From: Cytophagales bacterium
GTDB taxonomy: Bacteria; Bacteroidota; Bacteroidia; Cytophagales; Cyclobacteriaceae
DNA: 64,000 nucleotides
Assembly: GCA_020402945.1 (NCBI GenBank)
Contig: JADBYQ010000059.1
Location: 19,153 to 83,152, forward strand
Reading direction: 5' to 3'
Part shown: positions 7,975 through 16,510 of the stretch, piece by piece
How the letters are laid out: the number at the start of each line of letters is the position of its first letter
How positions within the stretch are numbered: position 1 is the stretch's first letter
Made by a program: the position numbers and the translations under genes
Notes under the pieces: model-generated
What the model was told of the DNA's origin: nothing
Seen by the model: only the letters and a program-made list of their open reading frames with translations
The model's database searches: none

Positions 7975-8328
7975 AAATGATAAAGTGAACGTGGATGAAT
8001 AAAAATTTGCGCAATACTGGAAGGTATTGAGCGTCTTTCAAAACAAACGGCTGAGATAAAATTGAAATGCAATTGCTATTGTTGGAAGTAATATTTTGGT
8101 GTTTGTAAATGACTTATCGCCTTTGTTGCGCGGTAAACGCGTGGACTCAGAAATAAAGCTCACAGCTTGGGATCACGTGATACGTTTGCAATTGCTTTGA
8201 ACCCTGAGTAATCTGTATATTGAGTCGGAAAAGAAGTTGCGTTGTTTGCTTCCTATTACAAGACAGATGTTAAAAATCTAGAAAATTTTTGCAACAAAAG
8301 ATTTGAACCAAAAATAAACGATTAGCAT
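7975..8328. other. Intergenic region upstream of recombinase and zinc-ribbon genes
   Basis: This 354-base stretch between divergently transcribed genes has no supported gene. It holds a 10-bp perfect palindrome ATCACGTGAT at 8172-8181 and a GCG-rich word pair (GCGCGG and ACGCG) near 8130-8142, either of which might be a recombinase or regulator site. Promoters for both flanking genes must lie here, but no strong TAnnTTTG element was recognised. Confidence 0.35.
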
Positions 8329-8553
8329 ATGAACTTATCTAAACCCCGGCATCAGGAGGAACCACAACCTGTCGAAGTAAGTGGTCGCCAATTGCGATGT
8401 CCCGTATGTAGCAATACACTTTTCTGGACAAGGCAAGCCCAACTCAACACGGCAGTGGCTACTTTCTTCAATATGGATTGGGCCAACAAAAGTGCGAGTT
8501 GCTTTATTTGCTCAGATTGCACGCACATCTCTTGGTTTCTTGGTGGCCAATAG
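8329..8553 (+). CDS. Small zinc-ribbon protein
   Basis: The 74-residue protein has two CxxC knuckles, CPVC at about residues 25-28 and CSDC at about 62-65 (with a further Cys at 58), enough for one zinc ribbon. Between them is the segment FWTRQAQLNTAVATFFNMDWANKSA. The last residues CTHISWFLG resemble small conserved proteins annotated only as zinc-ribbon domain proteins in Bacteroidota and other phyla. No catalytic motif is present. It starts with ATG 8329 and is followed after 36 bp by a VOC-family gene. Function unknown. Confidence 0.75.
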   Translation: MNLSKPRHQEEPQPVEVSGRQLRCPVCSNTLFWTRQAQLNTAVATFFNMDWANKSASCFICSDCTHISWFLGGQ

Positions 8554-8589
8554 AAGATAGGTAGCTACATCATTATCATCGCTAACCGT

Positions 8590-8958
8590 ATGAATATTAT
8601 CCCCGTACTTGCTTGTAAGGACATGGCGAAATCAATCCGCTTCTATCTGGAGATACTCGACTTTGAACTAGTGGGCACATGGCCAGAAATGAGTTCGCCA
8701 GCTTTTAGCATCCTTCATCGTGGTGGAGCTGAATTACACTTGTCGACTTATCCTGATGACGGAGTATTGGGCTCAGTCGTTGCAATTGTCGTAAATGACA
8801 TTGAAAACCTTTTTCGGCTGTATGTTTCCCGTGGTTTGGTGCCCATAAAAAACGATTCTCCGGTTCACCTGGGGCCAACCCAACAAACCTGGGGAACAAC
8901 AGAGTTTTATGTGGATGACCCCGGTGGCAATACATTGCGGTTTATCCAACGATCTTAA
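8590..8958 (+). CDS. VOC-superfamily (glyoxalase/bleomycin-resistance-like) protein
   Basis: The 122-residue protein has two beta-alpha-beta-beta-beta modules typical of the vicinal oxygen chelate fold: the first starts IPVLACKDMAKSIRFYLEIL and the second follows VVAIVVNDIENLFRLY. The ending TEFYVDDPGGNTLRFIQ is the standard last strand pair of bleomycin-binding proteins. Those proteins sequester a drug by binding rather than by catalysis; others in the superfamily are metal enzymes. No complete His/Glu metal set can be claimed. It lies just upstream of the DGPF/ECF42 pair and could share its regulation. Confidence 0.85.
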   Translation: MNIIPVLACKDMAKSIRFYLEILDFELVGTWPEMSSPAFSILHRGGAELHLSTYPDDGVLGSVVAIVVNDIENLFRLYVSRGLVPIKNDSPVHLGPTQQTWGTTEFYVDDPGGNTLRFIQRS

Positions 8959-9038
8959 AAATATTTTTTATCGTATTGTCCGAAAGGGTAAGAGACCCGC
9001 GTCATAGAAGAAACAAAACCAAAATAAACCCAATTTTT

Positions 9039-9389
9039 ATGGAAAAATTTATGCTCATCTTTCATGGCGGCAGCGATGTGGCGCCAGAAATGAAATCACC
9101 TGAAGCGATGCAAAACCACATGCAGAAGTGGTTCGCCTGGATCGAAAAACTACAAAAAGAGGGACGCTATGAAAGTGGCGAAGCCCTGTTACCTCACGGA
9201 AAATTTGTGAGCGGTCCAAACAAACTGGTCACAGATGGTCCGTTTGCAGAAAGTAAGGAGTTGGTGGGCGGCTATTTTATTGTATTGGCCAAAGACCTGG
9301 ACGATGCAGTGAAATTGACGCATGACTATCCTGATTTCATATTCAACGGTAAAGTGCAAGTGCGTCCGGTTCAAAAAATTGACATGTAG
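9039..9389 (+). CDS. DGPF (YCII-related) domain protein, partner of ECF42 sigma factor
   Basis: The 116-residue protein begins MEKFMLIFHGGSD and contains VTDGPFAESKELVGGYFIV, the DGPF signature that names this YCII-related family. A start is set at ATG 9039 because earlier in-frame codons lack conservation. Its stop is followed after 3 bp by the GTG start of an ECF sigma factor. This pairing is the published mark of the ECF42 group, where DGPF proteins are the usual targets or partners of the sigma factor. The family resembles YciI with a possible His-Asp dyad, but enzymatic function is not established. Confidence 0.9.
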   Translation: MEKFMLIFHGGSDVAPEMKSPEAMQNHMQKWFAWIEKLQKEGRYESGEALLPHGKFVSGPNKLVTDGPFAESKELVGGYFIVLAKDLDDAVKLTHDYPDFIFNGKVQVRPVQKIDM

Positions 9390-9392
9390 ACA

Positions 9393-10685
9393 GTGGCGCA
9401 ACCGCCAAAAAATGTGGAGCAACTAGTCGGCCATCTTTTTCGCATTGAGGCGGGAAAGATGGCCGCTGTGCTTACCCGACTACTGGGTACTGAACACTTC
9501 GACACAGCCGAAGACATCGTGCAAGACACGCTCCTGAAAGCGATGGAGTCGTGGCGCATGCGCGGCATCCCCGACAATCCATCTGCGTGGATGTACAAAG
9601 TAGCTCACAATAAAGCGATTGACTGGGTACGATCTCAACAACGAAAAGCAAAATCACGCTTGCCGAACGAATCTGACAAACTAGATCCGATTGTTGCCGA
9701 ACAATCGATATTTGCTGAACAAGAGATTGAAGACAGCGTTTTGCGAATGATGTTTGCTTGCTGTCACCCTTCAATACCTGTAGAATCGCAGGTAGCGCTC
9801 ACGTTAAAAACACTGGGTGGTTTAAGTGTTGCAGAGATCGGACACGCCTTCCTAACCACCGAGGAAACAATTGCCAAACGTATCTATCGCGCCAAAGAAA
9901 AAATCAAAGAGCAAAAAATAAAACTAGATCCACCCAGTGTTTTTGAACTGCCACAAAGGCTCAATAGCTTGCTTCACGTTCTCTACCTTTTGTTTAATGA
10001 GGGTTATTACACAAGTAGTGGAGACGCACTTATACGCGAAGACTTGTGCGCAGAAGCGATGCGCCTCAACTATTTGTTGGTCAATCATTCGGCCACGAAT
10101 CTGCCAAAGGTAAATGCATTGATGGCGCTAATGTGTCTTCAATCGTCTCGATTTGAAGCACGAACGAGCGTGTCGGGGGAAATCATCCTACTCGAACATC
10201 AAGATCGAAACAAATGGAATCAGATGTTGATTCAAAAAGGCCTTTGGTTTCTAGAGAAGGCATCAACCAGCCCCACACTAAACGAATACCTGGTTGAAGC
10301 ATCGATTGCATCTGTTCATGCGATTGCCAAACGCTTTGAAGATACGTCCTGGGACAAGTTGATTGTGCTCTATGATGTGCTTCTTGAAATCAAGCCAAGT
10401 CCTATTGTTAGCCTCAATAGAGCCATTGCAATCGGTTATGCTCTTTCACCCGAGCAAGGAATTAAGGAACTTCAAAAAATAGTGAAGCTGGAAGCCAATA
10501 GCCACTACTATGTTGCGCTCGGAAATTTTTACTTGAAGTTATACAACTACGATGCTGCGTTAACTAGTTTTCAAAACGCACTCGCAAAGACTTTTCATAC
10601 CCCAGAACGCGAAATGCTTGAACAAAAAATTATTGCGTGCCAAGGCAGCTTACCAAATGGAACCGATTTCCCAACCGCGCTGTAG
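9393..10685 (+). CDS. ECF42-type RNA polymerase sigma factor with C-terminal TPR-like domain
   Basis: The 430-residue protein has sigma-70 region 2 at about 10-80 (TAEDIVQDTLLKAMESWR and NPSAWMYKVAHNKAIDWVR) and region 4 at about 115-175 (LTLKTLGGLSVAEIGHAFLT, TEETIAKRIYRAKEKI). It continues into a long alpha-helical domain with LNEGYYTS and late TPR-like helices ending PEREMLEQKI. This long C-terminal domain plus an adjoining DGPF gene defines ECF42; no separate anti-sigma factor is expected. It would direct transcription of a small regulon, probably including the DGPF operon. The start is GTG 9393. Its last 36 bp overlap the 3' end of the convergent GH32 gene. Confidence 0.92.
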   Translation: MAQPPKNVEQLVGHLFRIEAGKMAAVLTRLLGTEHFDTAEDIVQDTLLKAMESWRMRGIPDNPSAWMYKVAHNKAIDWVRSQQRKAKSRLPNESDKLDPIVAEQSIFAEQEIEDSVLRMMFACCHPSIPVESQVALTLKTLGGLSVAEIGHAFLTTEETIAKRIYRAKEKIKEQKIKLDPPSVFELPQRLNSLLHVLYLLFNEGYYTSSGDALIREDLCAEAMRLNYLLVNHSATNLPKVNALMALMCLQSSRFEARTSVSGEIILLEHQDRNKWNQMLIQKGLWFLEKASTSPTLNEYLVEASIASVHAIAKRFEDTSWDKLIVLYDVLLEIKPSPIVSLNRAIAIGYALSPEQGIKELQKIVKLEANSHYYVALGNFYLKLYNYDAALTSFQNALAKTFHTPEREMLEQKIIACQGSLPNGTDFPTAL

Positions 10686-12119
10686 TTTTACAAATCCTAC
10701 TGTTTGAAGTGTCATTTTTCCAGACTCGAGGAAGAATTGGTCAGCTATTGTATAAGCTCCACCATTTACAAAAATTTCGATCACAGACTGATCTACAAAG
10801 AATCTTACTGTAATCTCTGATGGCTTCGAAGCAATCAACACCGACTCAACGGACGAAAAATCTTTTTGAAAGGAATGATTTTTACTTTTGGTGCGATCGA
10901 AGGTGAACTGGCCATTGGCATACCCAAGAACAATTTTATCTTCTGCACCTTGCGACATAAAAAGTTGGCTGCTATCCATCATTTGAATTTCCATCTCAAA
11001 ACTTCCGGAGCCCGGTTGATTTAAAATTTCTATTTCTTTCTGTCTAAGGGAAGTCACCTCTTGGATGGGGTTTGACACCAACTGGATTTTGTCCTCTACC
11101 TTTACCAAGCGGAGTTCTCTTGGCAATGACATGGCACCTCGCCACGGTTGAGTAGGGACTTGATTAGCATATGTCCAATTGTTTAACCAACCTATCATGA
11201 TCGTCCGCTGGTCAGGCATATCGTTAAAAGTGATTCCTGCATAGAAATCTTTTCCGTAGTCCAAAAATTGATGCTCGCTGTTGGCATTCTTTCGAAAAGT
11301 GTTCCCGTCAAATTCACCCACAAAATATTGCATGCCCACAAACTTGCTACCCTGTGGATGTGCGCCCGATAAGGACAGAACCCATTTCATCTCATTGGTA
11401 CCATCCACCTTCACTTGATACAAATCCGGGCATTCCCAAACACGGGTCGTATCGCCCGCACCAGTAAACTCCCCGGTCAGTTGCCATTTTAGTAAATTCG
11501 ATGATTCATAAAACTGAACTTTGAAAAGATCGGGCACGACTAATGCCATGACCCACTTTTTTGCAGGATCATGCCAAAAAACTTTGGGGTCGCGAAAATC
11601 TTTTCGCTGGATATCCAGTATTGGATTGTTGGCATATCGTTTCCACGTTCTGCCTTTGTCCGTACTATACGCGAGACTCTGGTGCTGCGTAATCCCTTGA
11701 CCGTTTTTATGAACGTTGGATGTGTAAATAGCAATCATCGCATCGGCTCCAAACCCAGCTGAATTGGCATGATCTACTACCACAGTTCCTGAAAAAATCA
11801 TGGTGCTATCTTGAGTGGCTGGATTGGCATACTCTTCAATCGCAATGGGTAGATGTTTCCAATGCAACAAGTCGGTACTGACTGCGTGCCCCCAACTCAT
11901 GTGCCCCCACGTGGTTCCGAAAGGATTGTATTGATAGAACAGATGATACTCGCCTTGTAAATAAACTAACCCATTCGGATCATTGATCCAATTTTTAGCG
12001 GGTGAGAAATGATAGCGGGGACGATAAAGTTCGCTATAGGTTTTAGCCTCTTTTTCTTTGGAAGGAATGCAACTTACTGCCAAACAAAAAAGTAAAAACA
12101 CCAAAAGGTAGTTACGCAT
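10650..12119 (-). CDS. Glycoside hydrolase family 32 lipoprotein (exo-fructanase/levanase-like)
   Basis: The 489-residue protein has a lipoprotein signal peptide with lipobox LAVSC (Cys17), placing it on an envelope membrane. The five-blade propeller carries all three GH32 acids: nucleophile Asp47 in WINDPNG, stabiliser Asp177 in RDPK, and acid/base Glu229 in WECPDL. A beta-sandwich domain follows, ending with SVIEIFVNGG. The family cuts beta-fructose linkages in sucrose, inulin or levan. No SusC/SusD transporter pair lies nearby, so it does not belong to a classical fructan utilisation locus. Its start overlaps the end of msrB by 8 bp, and its 3' end overlaps the convergent sigma gene. Confidence 0.93.
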   Translation of the reverse strand: MRNYLLVFLLFCLAVSCIPSKEKEAKTYSELYRPRYHFSPAKNWINDPNGLVYLQGEYHLFYQYNPFGTTWGHMSWGHAVSTDLLHWKHLPIAIEEYANPATQDSTMIFSGTVVVDHANSAGFGADAMIAIYTSNVHKNGQGITQHQSLAYSTDKGRTWKRYANNPILDIQRKDFRDPKVFWHDPAKKWVMALVVPDLFKVQFYESSNLLKWQLTGEFTGAGDTTRVWECPDLYQVKVDGTNEMKWVLSLSGAHPQGSKFVGMQYFVGEFDGNTFRKNANSEHQFLDYGKDFYAGITFNDMPDQRTIMIGWLNNWTYANQVPTQPWRGAMSLPRELRLVKVEDKIQLVSNPIQEVTSLRQKEIEILNQPGSGSFEMEIQMMDSSQLFMSQGAEDKIVLGYANGQFTFDRTKSKNHSFQKDFSSVESVLIASKPSEITVRFFVDQSVIEIFVNGGAYTIADQFFLESGKMTLQTVGFVKLQRGWEIGSIW

Positions 12120-12561
12120 CTTTTAACAATTTTAAGGAAGCTGAGTTAGTGCAATACCGCAGGCCGCTCGGCTCGGGTCCATCGGCAAACACATGCCCCA
12201 AGTGTGCATCGCACACATTGCAAAGCACCTCTACCCGCACCATACCATAGGTTACATCTTTGTGATAAGCAACTACGTTCTCTTCCACTGGTTGGGTGAA
12301 ACTGGGCCATCCGGTGCCAGACTCAAATTTTAATCGAGAATCGAACAAAGGTGTTCCGCAACAAATACAGGCATAAAGCCCCGGCTCATGAGCTTCGCAG
12401 TATTCTCCGGTAAAGGCTCGCTCCGTTCCTTTAAGCCGTGCCACTTGATATTGTTCAGCGGTCAGCTGCTTTCTCCACTCTTGCTCCGACTTCTCGACCC
12501 GGCTTGGCGGAACGGGATTGCCCTTAGTTGAAAATCGAATCACGTCACTCCACTTTAACAT
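12112..12561 (-). CDS. msrB: Peptide methionine-R-sulfoxide reductase
   Basis: The 149-residue protein is a full-length MsrB. It contains the two zinc CxxC pairs (CICC around residues 75-78 and CNVC near 123-126), the FESGTGWPSF block and the catalytic cysteine Cys137 in RYCTNSAS. It reduces methionine-R-sulfoxide in damaged proteins with electrons from thioredoxin. There is no signal peptide, so it acts in the cytoplasm. It is translationally coupled to the downstream fructanase gene by an 8-bp overlap, an odd pairing with no metabolic logic. About 40 bp separate it from the upstream SDR gene. Confidence 0.95.
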   Translation of the reverse strand: MLKWSDVIRFSTKGNPVPPSRVEKSEQEWRKQLTAEQYQVARLKGTERAFTGEYCEAHEPGLYACICCGTPLFDSRLKFESGTGWPSFTQPVEENVVAYHKDVTYGMVRVEVLCNVCDAHLGHVFADGPEPSGLRYCTNSASLKLLKDA

Positions 12562-12603
12562 ATTATTTTATTAACGTTTCATTTGATGGTCAACCGAGCA
12601 CTA

Positions 12604-13407
12604 TTACCTTACCGTTGCCTTACGTACAATCTTCGAGAACAAAGCTGGGAAAAATCGTTTTGCATAAACAGCAAAAACTTCTTTTGCGCCACCAATGTAA
12701 ACTTCTTCTTTCCGTTTTTCAATCGCGACCACCATCTGCTTAGCTAAGTCCTCGGGTGAAAGCCCATGGTCGGTAGTTTTATCCATTTGGTTTAATTTAC
12801 TCCCATCTCCCACTACAGCGTTGAGTGTAATGTTGGTGCGTATCCAGCCCGGACAAATCAACGTGACGAAAATATTCTCTTTCCAAACCTCCGCGCGCAA
12901 CGAATCAAAAAATCCATGCAGCGCATGTTTCGCAGCTGCATAGCCCGAACGATAGGGTGTGCCAATAATTCCCATAACACTGCTCGTCACCACAAAGTGC
13001 CCCGATTTTCTTTCTAAGAAATGCGGTAAAAGAAATTTTGTCAATGCAACCGTTCCAAAATAATCAATCTCCATTAATACCCGATCGACTTCAAGGCTGG
13101 TTTCCTTCGCCAGACTTCGTTGTGAAATACCCCCATTGTTAATCAATATGTCCACATGACCAAACATCTGGATAGCCGCCTCAGTACTGAGTTGCAACGT
13201 ACCAGATTGAGCGAGATCTAACGGCAACACTCGAACATTGGGCTGGACAGATGCGATGCAATTGCCTTTTACTCGCTCCAATTCTTCCTTTCTTCTGGCC
13301 GACAGAATAAGCTTTGCTCCTTTTTTTGCAAGTTCGTAAGTAAGTGCTTCACCAATGCCGGACGAAGCTCCAGTGATCCAAATTACTTTGTTTGTAAGTT
13401 GAGCCAT
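12604..13407 (-). CDS. Short-chain dehydrogenase/reductase
   Basis: The 267-residue protein is a classical SDR. It has the nucleotide-binding TGASSGIG near residues 12-19, the NNGG structural motif, a catalytic serine in VVTSSVMGI and the active-site YAAAK. The sequence resembles the DhrS7-like/YqjQ branch of SDRs that act on lipid or steroid-like carbonyls with NAD(P)H, but substrate cannot be read from sequence. It follows the small membrane protein gene after 8 bp, in the run that starts with fmt and folA. Confidence 0.9.
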   Translation of the reverse strand: MAQLTNKVIWITGASSGIGEALTYELAKKGAKLILSARRKEELERVKGNCIASVQPNVRVLPLDLAQSGTLQLSTEAAIQMFGHVDILINNGGISQRSLAKETSLEVDRVLMEIDYFGTVALTKFLLPHFLERKSGHFVVTSSVMGIIGTPYRSGYAAAKHALHGFFDSLRAEVWKENIFVTLICPGWIRTNITLNAVVGDGSKLNQMDKTTDHGLSPEDLAKQMVVAIEKRKEEVYIGGAKEVFAVYAKRFFPALFSKIVRKATVR

Positions 13408-13415
13408 CCTTAATG

Positions 13416-13790
13416 TCAGTTTGCGGAGATACTTTTCTTATCTTCTGCGTAAACCCAAATGGAATAAACACCAAGGGCTGTTCCAAAAGGGAAAGAAAAT
13501 AATTGAAAACAGCCAAGTACAAGCAACAGGGTAAGTGCCCAACTCTTATTATTGAGCAAAGCGATACCTCCAACAATAGCTGGAATCGCAAATAAAATAA
13601 TGATGCCGGTAGAAATAATACTAACAAGCGGCATGATTATCTCAAGTATTCGCGGCACATCCGTTTCGGATTGATCAAAGATAAATGGCAATAGCGCAGT
13701 TAAAAAGACAGACAAAAACAACATCGCCATAGATAAAAATACACCACTCACAATGTGGAGTATCGCCAAAATTCGTTTATGAGTTTCCAT
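13416..13790 (-). CDS. Four-helix membrane protein of unknown function
   Basis: With the start at ATG 13790 (METHKRILAILHIVSG) the product has 124 residues and four hydrophobic segments, at about residues 8-30, 46-66, 70-85 and 88-108. The last loop reads PFGTALGVYSIWVY, a turn seen in small uncharacterised membrane proteins of Bacteroidota. An upstream in-frame ATG at 13865 would put the start inside folA and adds only basic, non-conserved residues. It lies 13 bp downstream of folA and 8 bp upstream of the SDR gene. No function can be assigned. Confidence 0.75.
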   Translation of the reverse strand: METHKRILAILHIVSGVFLSMAMLFLSVFLTALLPFIFDQSETDVPRILEIIMPLVSIISTGIIILFAIPAIVGGIALLNNKSWALTLLLVLGCFQLFSFPFGTALGVYSIWVYAEDKKSISAN

Positions 13791-13803
13791 GATTTTAAGG
13801 GAG

Positions 13804-14307
13804 TTAATTTTTCTTTTGATATTGTACAAAATCAAACGCAAAAAGATGCCGGTTATCAGCATCATGATGTACGCGAGATACTTCCTGCCATTTAGATTTA
13901 TCTACTGCAGGAAAATAAGTATCCCCCTCCAGTGTTGCAGCAATTTCGGTTAAATAGAGTCGATCGGCAAGCGGCATAGCAAGATGATAAATCTCTGCTC
14001 CACCGATGACAAACAATTCCTTCTCTCCGGCTTCATTTGCAATAGTCATCGCTTTCTCCAATGAATCGGTCACAATACATTGAGGCGCCTGGAAGTTGAT
14101 GTTTCTGCTAACTACAATATTTTTACGGTTTGGCAACGGCCTGAATTTTTCCGGGATTGACTCGTAGTTTTTGCGCCCCATCACCACATGATGTTGCTTG
14201 GTCGTATTCATAAAATACTTCATATCGTCAGGCAAATGCCAGGGCAAGTCGTTATTCTTGCCAATAACGCGATTTTGAGTAAGTGCTGCGATGAGGGAGA
14301 CGATCAT
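13804..14307 (-). CDS. folA: Dihydrofolate reductase
   Basis: The product, started at ATG 14307 ([12 protein letters not shown]), is about 167 residues long, normal for bacterial DHFR. Recognisable parts are the N-terminal [17 protein letters not shown] (with the catalytic acid in the LPDD segment), [10 protein letters not shown] for the NADPH pocket, NIVVSRN, and [11 protein letters not shown]. It reduces dihydrofolate to tetrahydrofolate, the one-carbon carrier for thymidylate, purines and formyl-Met-tRNA. The upstream neighbour is fmt, which uses a folate cofactor, so this short operon links folate supply to initiator tRNA formylation. Confidence 0.96.
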   Translation of the reverse strand: MIVSLIAALTQNRVIGKNNDLPWHLPDDMKYFMNTTKQHHVVMGRKNYESIPEKFRPLPNRKNIVVSRNINFQAPQCIVTDSLEKAMTIANEAGEKELFVIGGAEIYHLAMPLADRLYLTEIAATLEGDTYFPAVDKSKWQEVSRVHHDADNRHLFAFDFVQYQKKN

Positions 14308-14332
14308 TAGGTCAATGGTCAATAAATAAACG

Positions 14333-15259
14333 TTACATTTTATTTCCTCTAAAAAAATCTGCTATAGTCATTCTCTTTTTCCCCTCAGGCTGCCATTCAT
14401 GAATGGAGATCAGTCCATCATTTGTTCTCACACAAAGATATGTTTTGTTATCGGTACCAACTGCACCGATGGGCAATGCACCATTTGTATGGTTCAAGGC
14501 TTCCTCCGTCACGCGAAACAACTTATACGTCTTTCCTTGAAAGACTGTCCAGGCTCCGGGATAGGGACTTAACCCTCGAACAAAATTATGTATCTCGTTG
14601 CTTGGCTTATCCCAATTCACTTCACAAGTTTCTTTGAAAATCTTAGGTGCATGGCGTATCTCCACTCCTAGCGGTTGTGGCAAAGATGGATATTCGCCAG
14701 CTTCAATAGCGCGCACTGTTTTTAACACCAAGGCTGCACCCTTTTTCATCAGGCGTTGATAGAGTGTTCCCACATTGTCATCATCAAGAATGGGTTCTGT
14801 CTCTTGAAAAATAATTCGACCGGTGTCAATATCATGCTGAAGAAAAAAAGTGGTCACACCAGTCTGTTTCTCTCCATTGATAATTGCCCAATTGATAGGC
14901 GCAGCTCCGCGATATTGCGGAAGTAAAGATCCATGCAAATTGAATGTGCCATAGCTAGGCATTGCCCAAACCACTTCTGGCAGCATCCGAAAGGCCACCA
15001 CCACTTGAAGATTGGCGTTATAGCTTCTTAACTCTTCGATGAAATCTGGTGATTTTAGATTAGTGGGCTGCAAAACCGGAATGCCCAGTTTCTCTGCGCA
15101 TTGCTTCACGGGTGAGGCTACCAGCTTCTGCCCACGTCCCTGCGGCTTATCGGGGGCAGTAATCACGGCCACTACATTGAATTTGTTTTCCGCCAGTATC
15201 TCTAGGCTGGGTACAGCAAACTCAGGCGTACCCATAAAAATGATGCGAAGTGCTTTCAA
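14333..15259 (-). CDS. fmt: Methionyl-tRNA formyltransferase
   Basis: The 308-residue protein has the Fmt N-terminal formyltransferase domain starting [13 protein letters not shown] and the formyl-folate binding catalytic core [20 protein letters not shown], with the conserved Asn, His and downstream Asp in [11 protein letters not shown]-terminal OB-like tRNA-binding domain follows (from about residue 208). It formylates initiator Met-tRNA using 10-formyl-tetrahydrofolate. It is first in a minus-strand run with folA 25 bp downstream. Confidence 0.97.
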   Translation of the reverse strand: MKALRIIFMGTPEFAVPSLEILAENKFNVVAVITAPDKPQGRGQKLVASPVKQCAEKLGIPVLQPTNLKSPDFIEELRSYNANLQVVVAFRMLPEVVWAMPSYGTFNLHGSLLPQYRGAAPINWAIINGEKQTGVTTFFLQHDIDTGRIIFQETEPILDDDNVGTLYQRLMKKGAALVLKTVRAIEAGEYPSLPQPLGVEIRHAPKIFKETCEVNWDKPSNEIHNFVRGLSPYPGAWTVFQGKTYKLFRVTEEALNHTNGALPIGAVGTDNKTYLCVRTNDGLISIHEWQPEGKKRMTIADFFRGNKM

Positions 15260-15389
15260 CTCAATCTAATTTTTGACTACGCGAAGGAACGGATACCGCA
15301 GAAGATTTCAAAGATGAGGGGTCAATCTTTGAATATCTCAATTACCATGCACTGATTTTTTATTGTGACTAAACGCATGTGAACGAATT

Positions 15390-15956
15390 ATGTTAGAAAA
15401 CAAACAAATGAAAACAGTTCGTCTTTCGGCAGAAGTGAGCACAAGCTCAATGGCCGACATCGCTTTCCTTCTACTGACCTTTTTTTTAGTTACTACTGTA
15501 ATTGATGAGCAACGAGGAATTCCTATGCTATTGCCACAATGGGTACCTGAGAAGCCTGTGCCACAGCACACAAGAAACATCTTTAACATCCAAATCAACT
15601 CATCCAACCAATATTTGATTGAAGGAGAACCAAAGGAAAATCTAGTTGGCATACGAGAACGAATCAAGAAATTCATTTTAAATAATAATGCCAGCCCCAA
15701 ACTTTCAGAAAGCCCCACAAAGGCAATCGTATCTTTAAAGGCAGATCGCGGCACAACCTATGAAAGTTTCATAGCGGCCCTGGATGAAGTCCACGCAGCT
15801 TATCTTGAGATTTACGCCTCTCGCGCTAATATGAGCGTAAAAGAATTTAGAAATCTCGACCTAAAGTTTCCACAAAGGAAAGCATTGCACGACAAGGCGA
15901 AGGAAGGAATACCTATGAATGTATCAATTGCAGAACCATCGAAGGTCGAAAACTGA
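15390..15956 (+). CDS. ExbD/TolR-like biopolymer transport protein
   Basis: The 188-residue protein has one N-terminal membrane helix, in SSMADIAFLLLTFFLVTTVI (about residues 23-42), holding the conserved aspartate that carries protons in ExbD/TolR proteins. A periplasmic domain follows with VSLKADRGTTYESFIAALDEV, close to the usual ExbD module. The C-terminal part after about residue 140 extends beyond minimal ExbD length. It probably works with an ExbB and a TonB not present in this window. Met7 is an alternative start. A strong terminator follows the stop. Confidence 0.88.
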   Translation: MLENKQMKTVRLSAEVSTSSMADIAFLLLTFFLVTTVIDEQRGIPMLLPQWVPEKPVPQHTRNIFNIQINSSNQYLIEGEPKENLVGIRERIKKFILNNNASPKLSESPTKAIVSLKADRGTTYESFIAALDEVHAAYLEIYASRANMSVKEFRNLDLKFPQRKALHDKAKEGIPMNVSIAEPSKVEN

Positions 15957-15962
15957 CAAACA

Positions 15963-15996
15963 AAAAAAGGCTGCCTCGTAGGAGACAGCCTTTTTT
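15963..15996. terminator. Bidirectional rho-independent terminator between exbD-like gene and ssb
   Basis: AAAAAAGGCTG at 15963-15973 pairs perfectly with CAGCCTTTTTT at 15986-15996 over 11 bp; the loop holds a further CTC/GAG pairing. T-runs follow the stem on both strands, so it can end transcription of the convergent genes on either side. Confidence 0.9.
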
Positions 15997-16015
15997 GAGT
16001 GGACAACAGACAGAA

Positions 16016-16354
16016 CTAATTCTGCTTTCCACCCATAAGCACCAGGTCACTCACGTTGATTTCAGTGATGTAGCGCTTTTCGCCTTTATCGGTTTCGTAG
16101 TTGCGATGTACCAGCTTGCCTTCCACACATACCTCTGATCCCTTTTTCAAATACTTACCCGCCACGTCTGCCAGTTGCCCCCAGATCACAATGTTGTGCC
16201 ACTGTGTGTCTTCCACCTTTTCTCCTTTTGCATTCTTGTACGAATCGGTCGTGGCCATGGTGAAGCTGGCCTTCTTTGACTTGTCGAAGTCTTTCACCTC
16301 CACATCCTTGCCTAACCGACCGATCAACTGCACACTGTTTCTTAAGCTTTTCAT
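16016..16354 (-). CDS. ssb: Short single-stranded DNA-binding protein
   Basis: With the start at ATG 16354 (MKSLRNSVQLIGRLGKD) the product is 112 residues, just an OB-fold. SSB hallmarks are QLIGRLGKDVEV, WHNIVIWGQLAD, YLKKGSEVCVEGKL and RYITEINVSDLVLMG. The acidic tail with DDDIPF, which recruits partner proteins in main SSBs, is missing; the protein ends GGKQN. Such short forms are common in Bacteroidota as second copies. An in-frame extension upstream crosses a region without coding character. A block of three 10-bp repeats lies upstream (16479-16510). Confidence 0.92.
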   Translation of the reverse strand: MKSLRNSVQLIGRLGKDVEVKDFDKSKKASFTMATTDSYKNAKGEKVEDTQWHNIVIWGQLADVAGKYLKKGSEVCVEGKLVHRNYETDKGEKRYITEINVSDLVLMGGKQN

Positions 16355-16478
16355 AATTGTAAAATTTAAATGGTTAAAAATTGTTTTTTGTTTTTGTCCC
16401 CGACTGAGTTGTTCAGCGATTGACGATGCAAAGGTGTGGGGAGGCCAAAAAAATAGTCGTTTGTTATCCAATTACTTT

Positions 16479-16510
16479 CGTTTATATTCGTTTATAAACG
16501 TTTATAAACG
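16479..16510. promoter_or_regulatory. Three tandem CGTTTATAAA-type repeats, palindromic operator candidate
   Basis: Between the divergent ssb and zinc-finger genes, the 10-bp unit CGTTTATAWW recurs three times in phase (16479, 16489, 16499), followed by a terminal CG. The unit is itself near palindromic (CGTTTATAAACG occurs twice, overlapping). A period of 10 bp puts all copies on the same DNA face. It ends about 30 bp before the ATG of the zinc-finger gene. Confidence 0.6.

Noticed and set aside
9472..9774. Antisense frames over the ECF42 sigma gene
   Set aside because: Region 2 of the sigma factor is clearly coded on the + strand; the opposite frames have no recognisable motif.
15338..15754. 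138-codon minus-strand frame opposite the ExbD-like gene
   Set aside because: It lies wholly antisense to a well-supported membrane protein gene and shows no family pattern.
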